A stretch of DNA of 9,074 nucleotides, taken from positions 1 to 9,074 of the forward strand of contig CAZMGM010000056.1 of assembly GCA_964565865.1 (NCBI GenBank). Direction: 5' to 3'. A program made the translations under genes and the position numbers. Shown here in pieces: positions 1-6,224 of the stretch (position 1 is its first letter; each line of letters opens with the position of its first letter). The stretch is from CBDAPI01 sp964565865. GTDB taxonomy: Bacteria; Acidobacteriota; UBA6911; RPQK01; CBDAPI01. The notes below the pieces were generated by a model, which did no database searches, was not told where the DNA came from, and saw only the letters and a list, made by a program, of their open reading frames with translations.

Positions 1-160
1 AGTGTACTTTCATCCATCGGCTTTTTCAGTCTTTGCCTTTCCGGTGCTGATCTCATGATGTTCAGAACCCTTGAACCGAATGACCTCCTCTCTCCCCGGG
101 GACCTCACCTCGCAAAACCTGCTCCAAAACGATACCGTATTCAAGAAAGGGAATTGGAAC

Positions 161-1135
161 ATGGAATATCGGGAACTGGGAAGCAGCGGGCTCAAAGTTT
201 CGGTTCTCGGCCTGGGTGGGAATGTTTTCGGGCAACACGAAGGATTCAAACACTATGTCGACGAGGCTGACACAAAAGCGATCCTTGATCGAGCTCTCGA
301 CCTTGGGATCAACTTCATCGACACCGCCGACATGTATTCGAACGGTGTCTCGGAGACCTACCTTGGCAAGGCCCTCGCCGGCCGCCGTGAACGCTTCATT
401 ATTGCCAGCAAGGTAGGCTTGCCGGTCGGTGCAGGCCCCAACCAGCGAGGTCTCTCCAGAGGTCACATCATGGACAGCATCGAAGGCACGCTGCGCCGCC
501 TGGACACAGATTATGTGGATCTCTACTATGCCCATCGACCGGATCCAAGCACTCCGATTGAAGAAACTCTGCGTTGTTTTGAAGATCTGGTTCACCAGGG
601 CAAGGTGCGCTACATCGGCTGCTCCAATTTCTCTGGCTGGCAAATCGCTGTGGCACGCGGTGTCGCTAAGTACAGGGGTTACTCGCCATTCATTGTAAGC
701 CAGTCCCACTACAATCTATTCGAGCGATCGCTCGAAACGGAGATTGCCCCCTGCTGTTCGGAGCACGGGATGTCGCTCGTTGCCTATTTCCCACTGGCGC
801 AGGGTGTGCTGACGGGTAAATACCGACGCGGCAAAGCGATACCGCCGAACACAAGAGGTTGGGAGAACCCTGAACCCGGTTTTTCTCGTCACATGACGGA
901 TGCACACCTGGCTGCCATCGAGCGGCTCGATGCCTGGGCGAGCGCTCATGGTCACCTGGTGAGCGATCTGGCCATTGCCTGGGTAGCGGCGCAACCGCTG
1001 GTCTGTTCAGTTCTGACGGGTGTCACCAGCATTGATCAGCTCGACGCCAACGCCAGTGCCACGGACTGGAAGCTCACAGAGGACAAAGTCCGAGAAATTG
1101 AGAATTTGGTGGGTGGGGTGGCCAGGCTGAGGTAG
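161..1135 (+). CDS. Aldo/keto reductase (NAD(P)H-dependent oxidoreductase)
   Basis: Cytoplasmic oxidoreductase of the aldo/keto reductase superfamily, expected to interconvert an aldehyde or ketone and an alcohol with a nicotinamide cofactor in a TIM barrel. The 324-residue length is normal. It opens with RELGSSGLKVSVLGLGG, the usual first strand. The catalytic tetrad is complete: Asp54 and Tyr59 in DTADMY, Lys84 in IASKVG, and His125 in YYAHRPDP. The late segment GVTSIDQLDANA (near residue 290) matches the cofactor-binding region where relatives carry G-A/T-S-x-x-Q-L-x-x-N. I chose the ATG at 161 because homology starts there and AAAGGG lies nine bases upstream; the frame is open back to an ATG at 71, but that extension has no family character. 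It converges on the transporter ATPase with 52 bases between stops, so it is transcribed separately. A role in processing the imported compound is inferred from position only; the substrate is unknown. Confidence 0.95.
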   Translation: MEYRELGSSGLKVSVLGLGGNVFGQHEGFKHYVDEADTKAILDRALDLGINFIDTADMYSNGVSETYLGKALAGRRERFIIASKVGLPVGAGPNQRGLSRGHIMDSIEGTLRRLDTDYVDLYYAHRPDPSTPIEETLRCFEDLVHQGKVRYIGCSNFSGWQIAVARGVAKYRGYSPFIVSQSHYNLFERSLETEIAPCCSEHGMSLVAYFPLAQGVLTGKYRRGKAIPPNTRGWENPEPGFSRHMTDAHLAAIERLDAWASAHGHLVSDLAIAWVAAQPLVCSVLTGVTSIDQLDANASATDWKLTEDKVREIENLVGGVARLR

Positions 1136-1187
1136 CGGATCATGACTCCGCGGGCAAGTTTCAAGTAGCGGGCTTCCCGTGGGACTT

Positions 1188-1961
1188 TCACTGAGGGCTC
1201 CCTGAGCCAGACTGTGCCACCAGGTCACTCAGTTCCTCGGCACTCAATTCGCCTCGCCCAACAACTCTCTTGATGCTACCGTGCTCCATCACGGTGATGC
1301 GGTCGGCCACCGGGACAACATGATTCATGTTGTGGTCGATATAGAGGATGCCTATCTCCCGGCTCCTCGCTCGATCGATGGTCTCCATGACTTTTCGTGT
1401 CTCACGAACAGAGAGGGCGGCCACCGGCTCGTCCAGAATCAACAGGCGTGATTCAAAGTAGACGGCCCGGGCGATCGCCAGAGCCTGGCGTTCACCGCCG
1501 GACAGAGTCGCCGCAGGCTGATCTGCGGAAATGACGCTTTCCAGACCAAAGCTTTGAAGCTGCTCCAGGCAAACTCTTTTCATCGCATTCCGGTCGAGAA
1601 CTCTCAAGCCGAGGAGCTTCTTCCCTCTTTCCTGGCCCAGAAAAAAATTTCTCCACAGACTCAACTGACCGATGATGGCTAGATCCTGGTAGACGGTCTC
1701 GATCCCCAGCTCCCGGGCCTGTTTTGGCGAAGAAAACCGGACCTGCCGGCCCGCCACTTTGAGCCTTCCCGAGGTCGGCCCCAGGTATCCGCTGATGATC
1801 TTCACGAGCGTGGACTTTCCGGCCCCGTTGTCTCCGACCAGTCCCACGACTTCTCCGCCCCTCAGGGAGAGGCTGATGTCGCGGAGCACCTCGACTTCCC
1901 CGAAGGACTTGGCAACCTTTTCAAGCTCGACAACGGGCCTTTTAGTGAGTTCTTCCTTCAT
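1188..1961 (-). CDS. Sugar ABC transporter ATP-binding protein, single-domain CUT2 type
   Basis: Cytoplasmic ATPase that powers the adjacent permease. All ABC motifs are present in 257 residues: Walker A GDNGAGKST (43-51), Q-loop Gln92 in VYQDLAII, signature LSGGE (153-157), Walker B LLILDEP (173-179, catalytic Glu178), and H-loop His210 in YIDHNMNHV. NxGAGKST, the VYQDLA stretch and the D/SHNM H-loop point to the CUT2 (ribose/xylose/fructose) group. Most CUT2 ATPases, such as RbsA and XylG, are about 500 residues with two ABC cassettes; this has one, as in FrcA of the FrcBCA fructose system. The ATG at 1961 is chosen because the open frame further upstream only overlaps the permease gene in another frame. 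No strong Shine-Dalgarno precedes it. It starts 38 bases after the permease stop and is the last gene of the operon. Confidence 0.95.
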   Translation of the reverse strand: MKEELTKRPVVELEKVAKSFGEVEVLRDISLSLRGGEVVGLVGDNGAGKSTLVKIISGYLGPTSGRLKVAGRQVRFSSPKQARELGIETVYQDLAIIGQLSLWRNFFLGQERGKKLLGLRVLDRNAMKRVCLEQLQSFGLESVISADQPAATLSGGERQALAIARAVYFESRLLILDEPVAALSVRETRKVMETIDRARSREIGILYIDHNMNHVVPVADRITVMEHGSIKRVVGRGELSAEELSDLVAQSGSGSPQ

Positions 1962-1999
1962 CCGAATACTCGACAGTCCAGCGTGAATTGTCGCTACCC

Positions 2000-2998
2000 T
2001 TAGCCTCCGCGCAGTGCCTTCGCCTTGGCGTTCACCAACGCCGCCACCAGCAGGAGGGTTCCAATCAAGCCGGTATAGTATTCTCCCCGGGTCCCCACCA
2101 GCACCAGACCCGTCTTGAGTGAACCCAGCATCAAGGTTCCCAGCAGGGTACCAAGGACTGTGCCCCGAACGCCAAAGAGCGAAGTCCCACCCATGACCAC
2201 AGCCACAATGGCCAGCAGATTGTAGTTTTCTCCGGAGTTGACTCCAGATGAGCCGAAATCGGCCAACTGGAGACATCCCGCCAGTCCGGCCAGACCGGAA
2301 CAGAGCACGAAGTTGATCACCTTGACCGTCCGAACCGGGACACCCATGGCTCGCCCTACCTGCCCTCCCTGGTGGCCGGCCGCACGGGTCCAACTTCCGT
2401 ACTGTGTCCGCCCCAGCACGAACCACAAAATGCCTCCAATCGCCAGCATCCACAGAAAAGGTGCACCCACGGGAATCCCAGGTACGTCGCCACCCATCAG
2501 ACCGACCAGTGGTCCTTCGTTACCGAAGATTTGCACCGGAAAGCCGCCGGCCAGGATTCGATTCACACTGGTCACCACGAACAGCATCCCCAGGGTGACA
2601 ATCAGGGAAGGGATATGAGCCAGTGTGCTCATCAAACCGTTCAGTAAACCCAGCAGGGACACGGCTATCAGGGCCACGCACAGAGCAGAGGATGTGGACC
2701 AGCCCAATCCCGTCATCAGAGTTCCCATGAGTATCGGTGCAAAGGCAAACGTCTGTGAAACCGAAAGGTCGAACTCCCCGCTGATCATGAGCAATGTCAC
2801 GCCCAGAGCCACCATACCCAGCGAAGCCGACAGGGCGGCCAGGGCGCTGAGCTGACCGGAGGTTAGGAACTTGCCGTCCGATAGGATCTCAAACAGCAGC
2901 CACAGAGACATTAGACCGATCAGGGGGCCGACTTCCCGGTGTTGGCGCAACCCGGCGATGACTCTGGTAATGACTTTCACGTTAGCAATGGCGGCCAA
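2000..2998 (-). CDS. Sugar ABC transporter permease, RbsC/FrcB-like (BPD_transp_2 family)
   Basis: Inner-membrane channel subunit of a CUT2 transporter; 332 residues, about the family norm. It has roughly ten hydrophobic segments: near residues 23-40, 50-72, 82-98, 103-125, 130-150, 178-197, 225-243, 258-275, 278-297 and 308-323. Family landmarks are ISGEFDLSV (72-80, ISGGIDLSVG in relatives), the cytoplasmic ATPase-contact loop AAGHQGGQVGRAMGV (206-220), and GGTSLFGVRGTVLGT (270-284). The start is a TTG at 2998, the first possible start after the preceding gene's stop; a GTG seven codons in (2980) is the alternative. Only nine bases separate it from the binding-protein stop, and both genes share one reading frame, so translational coupling is likely. 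Membrane segments were judged by eye. Confidence 0.94.
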   Translation of the reverse strand: MAAIANVKVITRVIAGLRQHREVGPLIGLMSLWLLFEILSDGKFLTSGQLSALAALSASLGMVALGVTLLMISGEFDLSVSQTFAFAPILMGTLMTGLGWSTSSALCVALIAVSLLGLLNGLMSTLAHIPSLIVTLGMLFVVTSVNRILAGGFPVQIFGNEGPLVGLMGGDVPGIPVGAPFLWMLAIGGILWFVLGRTQYGSWTRAAGHQGGQVGRAMGVPVRTVKVINFVLCSGLAGLAGCLQLADFGSSGVNSGENYNLLAIVAVVMGGTSLFGVRGTVLGTLLGTLMLGSLKTGLVLVGTRGEYYTGLIGTLLLVAALVNAKAKALRGG

Positions 2999-3007
2999 GG
3001 TTAGTGC

Positions 3008-4087
3008 TTACCCCAGGAGCCCTTTTTTGAAAAGCTTTTCCACCTCAAGTACGTTGGACCGGTCAATCAGGAATACCCCGGTATCCACAGAAGGCGGGTC
3101 GCTGAGCCCGTGTTTCAGTTTGAGATAGAGAGCAACGACAGCGTAGTAGCCCTGCAAGTAGGGCTGCTGGCTCAGAGTCAGAGTGAGGGAACCGTCCTTG
3201 AGGCTCTGGATGATGATGGCATCCAGGTTCCAGCTCAGGATCGGGATGTCGAGGCCGGCGTCCGTCTTGGCCCTGGCGGCAGCCGATCCGACCAGAGAGT
3301 CCCAGCACACGATTCCCCGGACCTCGGGGTGGGCCGCCAAATAGACCTTGATAAGTTGGAAGTTTTGCGCCGGATCCAGTCCCACGGGAAAAACCTCGAT
3401 CTCCTCCCGGGCCCAACCAGCCTCGGAAAACACTCTCAGATAGGCGTTCTGAATGACCAGGTGCTCCGGAGTATCGGGAAGCCCGTTAAAGAGAACCACA
3501 GAATCATTGTGTTTCAAGAACTTGAGAAAGGCCTCTCCGCTCTTGCGAGCAGCTTGAAACTTGTCCAGACCGACGGCCGTGCGCGACAACCGTACAATCC
3601 TCGGGTCTGCGGAATCTAGACCCTTGAAGTTATTGAAGAACTGAACCGCAATCCCCTGGTCCAGAGCGTGGGCCGTGATCTCTTCAAACTCCCTTCCCCG
3701 GTAGTCTACGGCGATACCATCAGGACCTCCGGAAATCACCGTCCTGATCATCTCGTTGACATTGGCCAGGCTGAACTCTTCAGGGGCGGTGTAAGTTAAC
3801 TGGATGCCAGCCAGAGCTTCGGCCGCCGCCGAAGCGCCCCTTTGCATCTGATCCCAGAAGGGGTTGTTGAGAACCGCCCCAATAAAGCTGATGTGGAGGT
3901 CTTCCCCGTTCCCGTTCACTTTGCCAGGCTCGTCCCCCGAGCAAGCGGCGGCCAGTGCAGCAGCCGAAGGCACCGTCAGTCCTCCGATCAGAAGATTCCT
4001 CCGCGTCACTCCGTCTTTGCCCTGTTTTTTGACAGTTCTCCAACCACGTCCCGTGCCCTTTTCCTTCTCCATATCTGCCGTAAACAT
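3008..4087 (-). CDS. Periplasmic sugar-binding protein (RbsB-like, type 1), Tat-type signal with possible lipobox
   Basis: Substrate receptor of the CUT2 transporter. Numbering from the ATG at 4087 (359 residues), TRRNLL at 28-33 is a twin-arginine signal, followed by a hydrophobic run and LAAACSG, where Cys49 could be lipidated; the lipobox is weak because Ala occupies -3. The mature part fits Peripla_BP_4: FIGAVLNNPFW (68-78), Asp128 in GIAVDY, Asn152/153, Asp263 in CWDS, Asp289 in SWNLDA, and the C-terminal hallmark LSQQPYLQGY (305-314). Start choice is uncertain: TTG 4111, ATG 4087, ATG 4072 and GTG 4009 are all in frame and none has a strong ribosome-binding site; GTG 4009 would put the twin arginine right at the N-terminus. 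It precedes the permease gene by nine bases. The ligand cannot be deduced; sugar or polyol is the family expectation. Confidence 0.93.
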   Translation of the reverse strand: MFTADMEKEKGTGRGWRTVKKQGKDGVTRRNLLIGGLTVPSAAALAAACSGDEPGKVNGNGEDLHISFIGAVLNNPFWDQMQRGASAAAEALAGIQLTYTAPEEFSLANVNEMIRTVISGGPDGIAVDYRGREFEEITAHALDQGIAVQFFNNFKGLDSADPRIVRLSRTAVGLDKFQAARKSGEAFLKFLKHNDSVVLFNGLPDTPEHLVIQNAYLRVFSEAGWAREEIEVFPVGLDPAQNFQLIKVYLAAHPEVRGIVCWDSLVGSAAARAKTDAGLDIPILSWNLDAIIIQSLKDGSLTLTLSQQPYLQGYYAVVALYLKLKHGLSDPPSVDTGVFLIDRSNVLEVEKLFKKGLLG

Positions 4088-4215
4088 GACGTCAGTTCTT
4101 TGAGCAGTCAAGTCCTAAAACGGTGGCCTGACGGCCTACTGTTCTGTTGTTGACGGTTGACCTAGAACGTGGAACCTGAGCTAGGGAACCCAGAGGGGGG
4201 CGCCTCGGCGGTGCT

Positions 4216-4902
4216 TCACTCACGTGCCAGGGCGACGCGGCTGCCTTCCCGCAACCGAAGGTGCCGCACCGCACCTTTTCGCAGGACCGCTAAATCGCCT
4301 CTCGTCAGCTCAACTTCGAACTCACCTATGGACAGATGGCCGATGCCGGAGAGCATCAACCAGTACTCATTGACGGAAGCGAGTACCTTCTGAAGCAGCG
4401 GCGCGTCCTCGGAGACGACTCGAAGCTCACTCAGAGGGCATCGAGGGTCCGGCGCAGAGAAAGCACCAAGATTCTGTGAGCCTTCCACAACGAAGCCCTT
4501 TTCGCTAGGTTCGGGGTTCCCATCCTTCTCGACGAGGAGGTGGCCCGCCCGCCTCCGTCCCTTGAAGCGCGTCGCCAGAGCGGCCATTTCCCCATCCGTA
4601 AACATCTGAAACCGTTGAACCGCGCCTTTCGGCGTATACACTACGGTGTTGGGAGTGCAGGGAAAACTCTTTCCGTCCAACCACACCTCCCCCTGTCCCG
4701 CCGCGAACAACCAGAACTCGTCATTGTCGTGGTAGTGGGGTTCGACGCCACCTCCGGTCTGTTGAGGAAACAAATGAAAGGAGATGAAGGCCGCCCAGTC
4801 CGGATACAGCTTTTCATCCCAGTGCAGCAATCCCTCAAGAGCTGCTGAGACATCATTGGACTCGTTGGAGAGCACCATGAAATCGCGGTCTCGGATGATC
4901 AC
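4216..4902 (-). CDS. Cupin-domain protein (bicupin)
   Basis: A 228-residue soluble protein with two cupin folds, role uncertain (sugar isomerase-like, dioxygenase-like or ligand-sensing are all possible). The first cupin (about 35-110) has the metal motif HYHDNDE, with His56, His58 and Glu62. The second half of that motif reads YTPKGAVQRFQM, so the usual last metal histidine is Gln96. The second cupin (about 160-225) shows NEYWLMLSGIGHLSIG and LRKGAVRH: it keeps an aligned Glu179 and His214 but has lost the HxH pair. The frame is open to a TTG at 4935, but I chose GTG 4902 because AGGAGGG sits five bases before it. Its stop is 128 bases before the binding-protein ATG on the same strand, so it may be the first gene of the transport operon, and it diverges from the dehydrogenase. 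That points to a role with the imported compound, by inference. Confidence 0.85.
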   Translation of the reverse strand: MIIRDRDFMVLSNESNDVSAALEGLLHWDEKLYPDWAAFISFHLFPQQTGGGVEPHYHDNDEFWLFAAGQGEVWLDGKSFPCTPNTVVYTPKGAVQRFQMFTDGEMAALATRFKGRRRAGHLLVEKDGNPEPSEKGFVVEGSQNLGAFSAPDPRCPLSELRVVSEDAPLLQKVLASVNEYWLMLSGIGHLSIGEFEVELTRGDLAVLRKGAVRHLRLREGSRVALARE

Positions 4903-4906
4903 TTCT

Positions 4907-4913
4907 CCCTCCT
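4907..4913 (-). promoter_or_regulatory. Ribosome-binding site that fixes the cupin start
   Basis: On the minus strand AGGAGGG lies five bases before a GTG at 4902, close to an ideal Shine-Dalgarno. It falls inside the longer open frame that begins at TTG 4935, so it argues that the annotated start is the GTG and that the eleven extra codons are leader. It is the best ribosome-binding site in the window. Confidence 0.75.
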
Positions 4914-4923
4914 CATTCCTGCG

Positions 4924-4952
4924 ATCATAGTACAACCCGGACAGCCCGGAAA
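4924..4952 (-). promoter_or_regulatory. Possible promoter of the cupin-transporter operon
   Basis: On the minus strand TATGAT (4929-4924) matches five of six bases of a sigma-70 -10 box. At 17 bases spacing the -35 position reads TTTCCG, a poor match. The spacer contains CCCGG twice (4936-4940 and 4945-4949, as read on the plus strand), which could bind a regulator. The predicted leader would be only about 15 bases before the start of GTG 4902, but it would include the AGGAGGG site. This is a visual match only. Confidence 0.28.
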
Positions 4953-4991
4953 AAGTGCCTTCCCAATAAGAGCCAAAGACGGCTGGCGCGT

Positions 4992-5001
4992 AGCAGCTGC
5001 T
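4992..5001. repeat. Ten-base perfect palindrome in the divergent intergenic region
   Basis: AGCAGCTGCT reads identically on both strands. It lies between the divergent cupin and dehydrogenase starts, just left of a longer interrupted inverted repeat, so it is placed where an operator would be expected. A chance palindrome of this size is possible; no regulator gene is in the window to match it. Confidence 0.3.
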
Positions 5002-5036
5002 TGGGCCTATGCAAACAAACCTATAACATAGACCAA
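5001..5036 (+). promoter_or_regulatory. Interrupted inverted repeat with promoter-like elements upstream of the dehydrogenase
   Basis: TTGG-GC-CTATG (5001-5011) pairs with CATAG-A-CCAA (5027-5036): nine complementary bases in two blocks around a small asymmetric bulge, with a 15-base spacer. The same stretch holds the best promoter guess for the downstream gene: TTGGGC (5001-5006), then 17 bases, then TAACAT (5024-5029, four of six -10 matches); TATAAC at 5022 is an alternative with 15-base spacing. The repeat ends 23 bases before the ATG at 5060. It could be an operator or a leader hairpin. Matches were made by eye. Confidence 0.33.
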
Positions 5037-5059
5037 TAAACTAAGAAGAAGCAGGGAAA

Positions 5060-5845
5060 ATGGAAAGGTGCTTGAAGGGTCGAGTCTGCCTGGTAACCGG
5101 GGGCAGTTCTGGAATCGGCCGAGGAATCTCAATCGAACTGGCTCGACGAGGTTCGAGTGTTGTGATCGCTGATCTCCAGGAGGATTCCAGAAAGGGAAAA
5201 TACGAAACACCTGCCCCCAATACAACGACGGTGCAAGAAATCGAAAAACTGGGAGGACGGGGCCTGTTCGTTCGCACCGACGTCTCGGATGAGAACTCTG
5301 TGCGAAGCGCCCTCGAGCAAACCATTCGGCACTTTGAAGGTATCGACATTCTGGTGAACAATGCCGCCGTTCTCATTCCCGGTGACAGTCAACAGCTTTC
5401 CGTTGCGGATTGGGACCGAGTGCTTGCCGTCAACCTGAGAGCTCTCTTTCTCACTACTAAGTTCTCAGTACCGTTTCTCAAGCAGTCCAGGGCTGGACGG
5501 ATCATCAATATTTCCTCGGTAGCCGCCTTTTTCGGGGGCGGCGGACCGGCTTATACAGCAGCGAAAGCGGCTGTCGTGAACTTGACGCGTGATAGCGCCC
5601 TCGAGCTGGCTCCCGACGGAATCACCGTGAACGCGGTCTGTCCCGGCTTCGTCCAGACCTCCATGCATGACACCTTCACGGAGGAGAAGGAAGAACAGTT
5701 ACGGCAAGGGACCCCTCTGAAGCGTGCGGGAACCCCCGCGGAGATTGGTCGAGCATGCGTCTTCCTGGCCTCGGATGACGCTGCCTGGATCACGGGCATC
5801 GCACTGCCGGTGGACGGCGGCTGGCTGGCCCAGGTACACACCTAG
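5060..5845 (+). CDS. Short-chain dehydrogenase/reductase, classical type, probably NAD-dependent
   Basis: Cytoplasmic Rossmann-fold oxidoreductase of 261 residues, likely oxidising a sugar, polyol or similar hydroxyl or reducing the keto form. It shows TGGSSGIG (13-20) for cofactor binding, NNAA (100-103), Asn125, the catalytic serine at 152 or 153 in NISS, and YTAAK with Tyr165 and Lys169. The C-terminal PVDGGW is typical of FabG/glucose-dehydrogenase-like members. Asp38 after the second strand (IADL) favours NAD over NADP. After that strand there is an extra segment of about ten residues (near 41-56) compared with FabG, and the Ser-Tyr spacing is about one residue shorter than usual. AGGGAAA directly precedes the ATG at 5060. 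It is divergent from the cupin, consistent with co-regulation with the transport operon. Confidence 0.95.
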   Translation: MERCLKGRVCLVTGGSSGIGRGISIELARRGSSVVIADLQEDSRKGKYETPAPNTTTVQEIEKLGGRGLFVRTDVSDENSVRSALEQTIRHFEGIDILVNNAAVLIPGDSQQLSVADWDRVLAVNLRALFLTTKFSVPFLKQSRAGRIINISSVAAFFGGGGPAYTAAKAAVVNLTRDSALELAPDGITVNAVCPGFVQTSMHDTFTEEKEEQLRQGTPLKRAGTPAEIGRACVFLASDDAAWITGIALPVDGGWLAQVHT

Positions 5846-5887
5846 TGGCTATCGAGGTTTTGCCTCAAGTTTCATATGATTGCCTAC

Positions 5888-6155
5888 TCATTCGGGCGCG
5901 CTTGTTACCATGGAAGCTACTGAGCTCCAACGCTGCTGCGACATCGCCTCCATCGCCGGGGACGATAGTAAGTTTGTCCAGACGGCATAGGTAGCGTCCA
6001 GCTTTTCTCCGTCGATTCTCACCTCTACAGTGGAACCCTGCTGCCACCCACTGGAAAGATGTAAAGGCTCGAGGCTCGCTGTGCTTAGACTCGTCTTTCG
6101 CTTGCACAGTGAGAAACACCAGGCTGACGCTAAAAAGGAAGATTCCGGGCTTCAT
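5888..6155 (-). pseudogene. Frameshifted, truncated remnant of a secreted PPC-type protein
   Basis: The start is intact: an ATG at 6155 gives a signal peptide MKPGIFLFSVSLVFLTVQA. The expected mature N-terminus then appears in two other frames: SLYIFPVGG at 6069-6043, and from 6043 QQGSTVEVRIDGEKLDATY followed by AVW, ending at 5978. Joined, they read like the conserved FPAGGxxGxTVEVxxxGxxLDGA opening of the large secreted proteins that commonly follow DUF1501 genes. At least two frame changes are needed within about 60 bases. The last frame stops at 5888-5890; the family usually runs to several hundred residues. It lies on the same strand, 69 bases after the DUF1501 stop, exactly where that third gene normally sits. 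The signal-peptide frame itself stays open for 96 codons to 5865, so a small secreted protein is a less likely reading. Base-calling errors could explain the shifts but not the truncation. Confidence 0.7.
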
Positions 6156-6181
6156 AAAAACCGTGAGGCCTTGCTTCTTCC

Positions 6182-6211
6182 ACCCGTTTTTCAGCCAGCA
6201 AGTTAACGGGT
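6182..6211. repeat. Seven-base inverted repeat after the DUF1501 gene
   Basis: ACCCGTT (6182-6188) pairs perfectly with AACGGGT (6205-6211) around a 16-base loop. It lies 13 bases beyond the DUF1501 stop, in the direction of transcription, and before the pseudogene. There is no run of T after it on the minus strand, so it does not look like an intrinsic terminator; it may be an RNA-processing or stability hairpin, or chance. Confidence 0.3.
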
Positions 6212-6224
6212 AACAACCGGAATT

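Noticed and set aside
1..58. Possible start of a divergent minus-strand gene (ATG at 56, open to the window edge)
   Set aside because: Only 18 codons are visible, with no recognisable motif and no clear ribosome-binding site; it cannot be told from chance.
71..160. Thirty-codon N-terminal extension of the aldo/keto reductase frame
   Set aside because: The residues have no family character, and the ATG at 161 has AAAGGG nine bases upstream with homology beginning right there.
62..709. Long minus-strand open frame of 215 codons opposite the aldo/keto reductase
   Set aside because: It is antisense to a gene with all catalytic motifs and shows no family pattern of its own; a shadow frame.
1136..1187. 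Bidirectional terminator between the convergent aldo/keto reductase and ATPase genes
   Set aside because: Only short stems such as GCGGG/CCCGT and AGGG/CCCT with tiny loops, and no T run on either strand.
1962..2453. Extension of the ATPase frame far into the permease gene
   Set aside because: The ATPase domain begins a few residues after ATG 1961; the upstream part overlaps the permease in another frame and has no domain.
3110..3619. Plus-strand open frame of 169 codons within the binding-protein gene
   Set aside because: Antisense shadow of a clearly recognised gene, with no motif or ribosome-binding site.
4088..4215. Promoter or operator before the binding-protein gene (tandem GTTGAC at 4149-4161; TTGACT at 4111-4106 on the minus strand)
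   Set aside because: No acceptable -10 box at correct spacing, and the repeats are too short to separate from chance.
5846..5880. GAGG/CCTC hairpin after the dehydrogenase stop as terminator
   Set aside because: Four base pairs only, followed by a short mixed A/T sequence; too weak to call.
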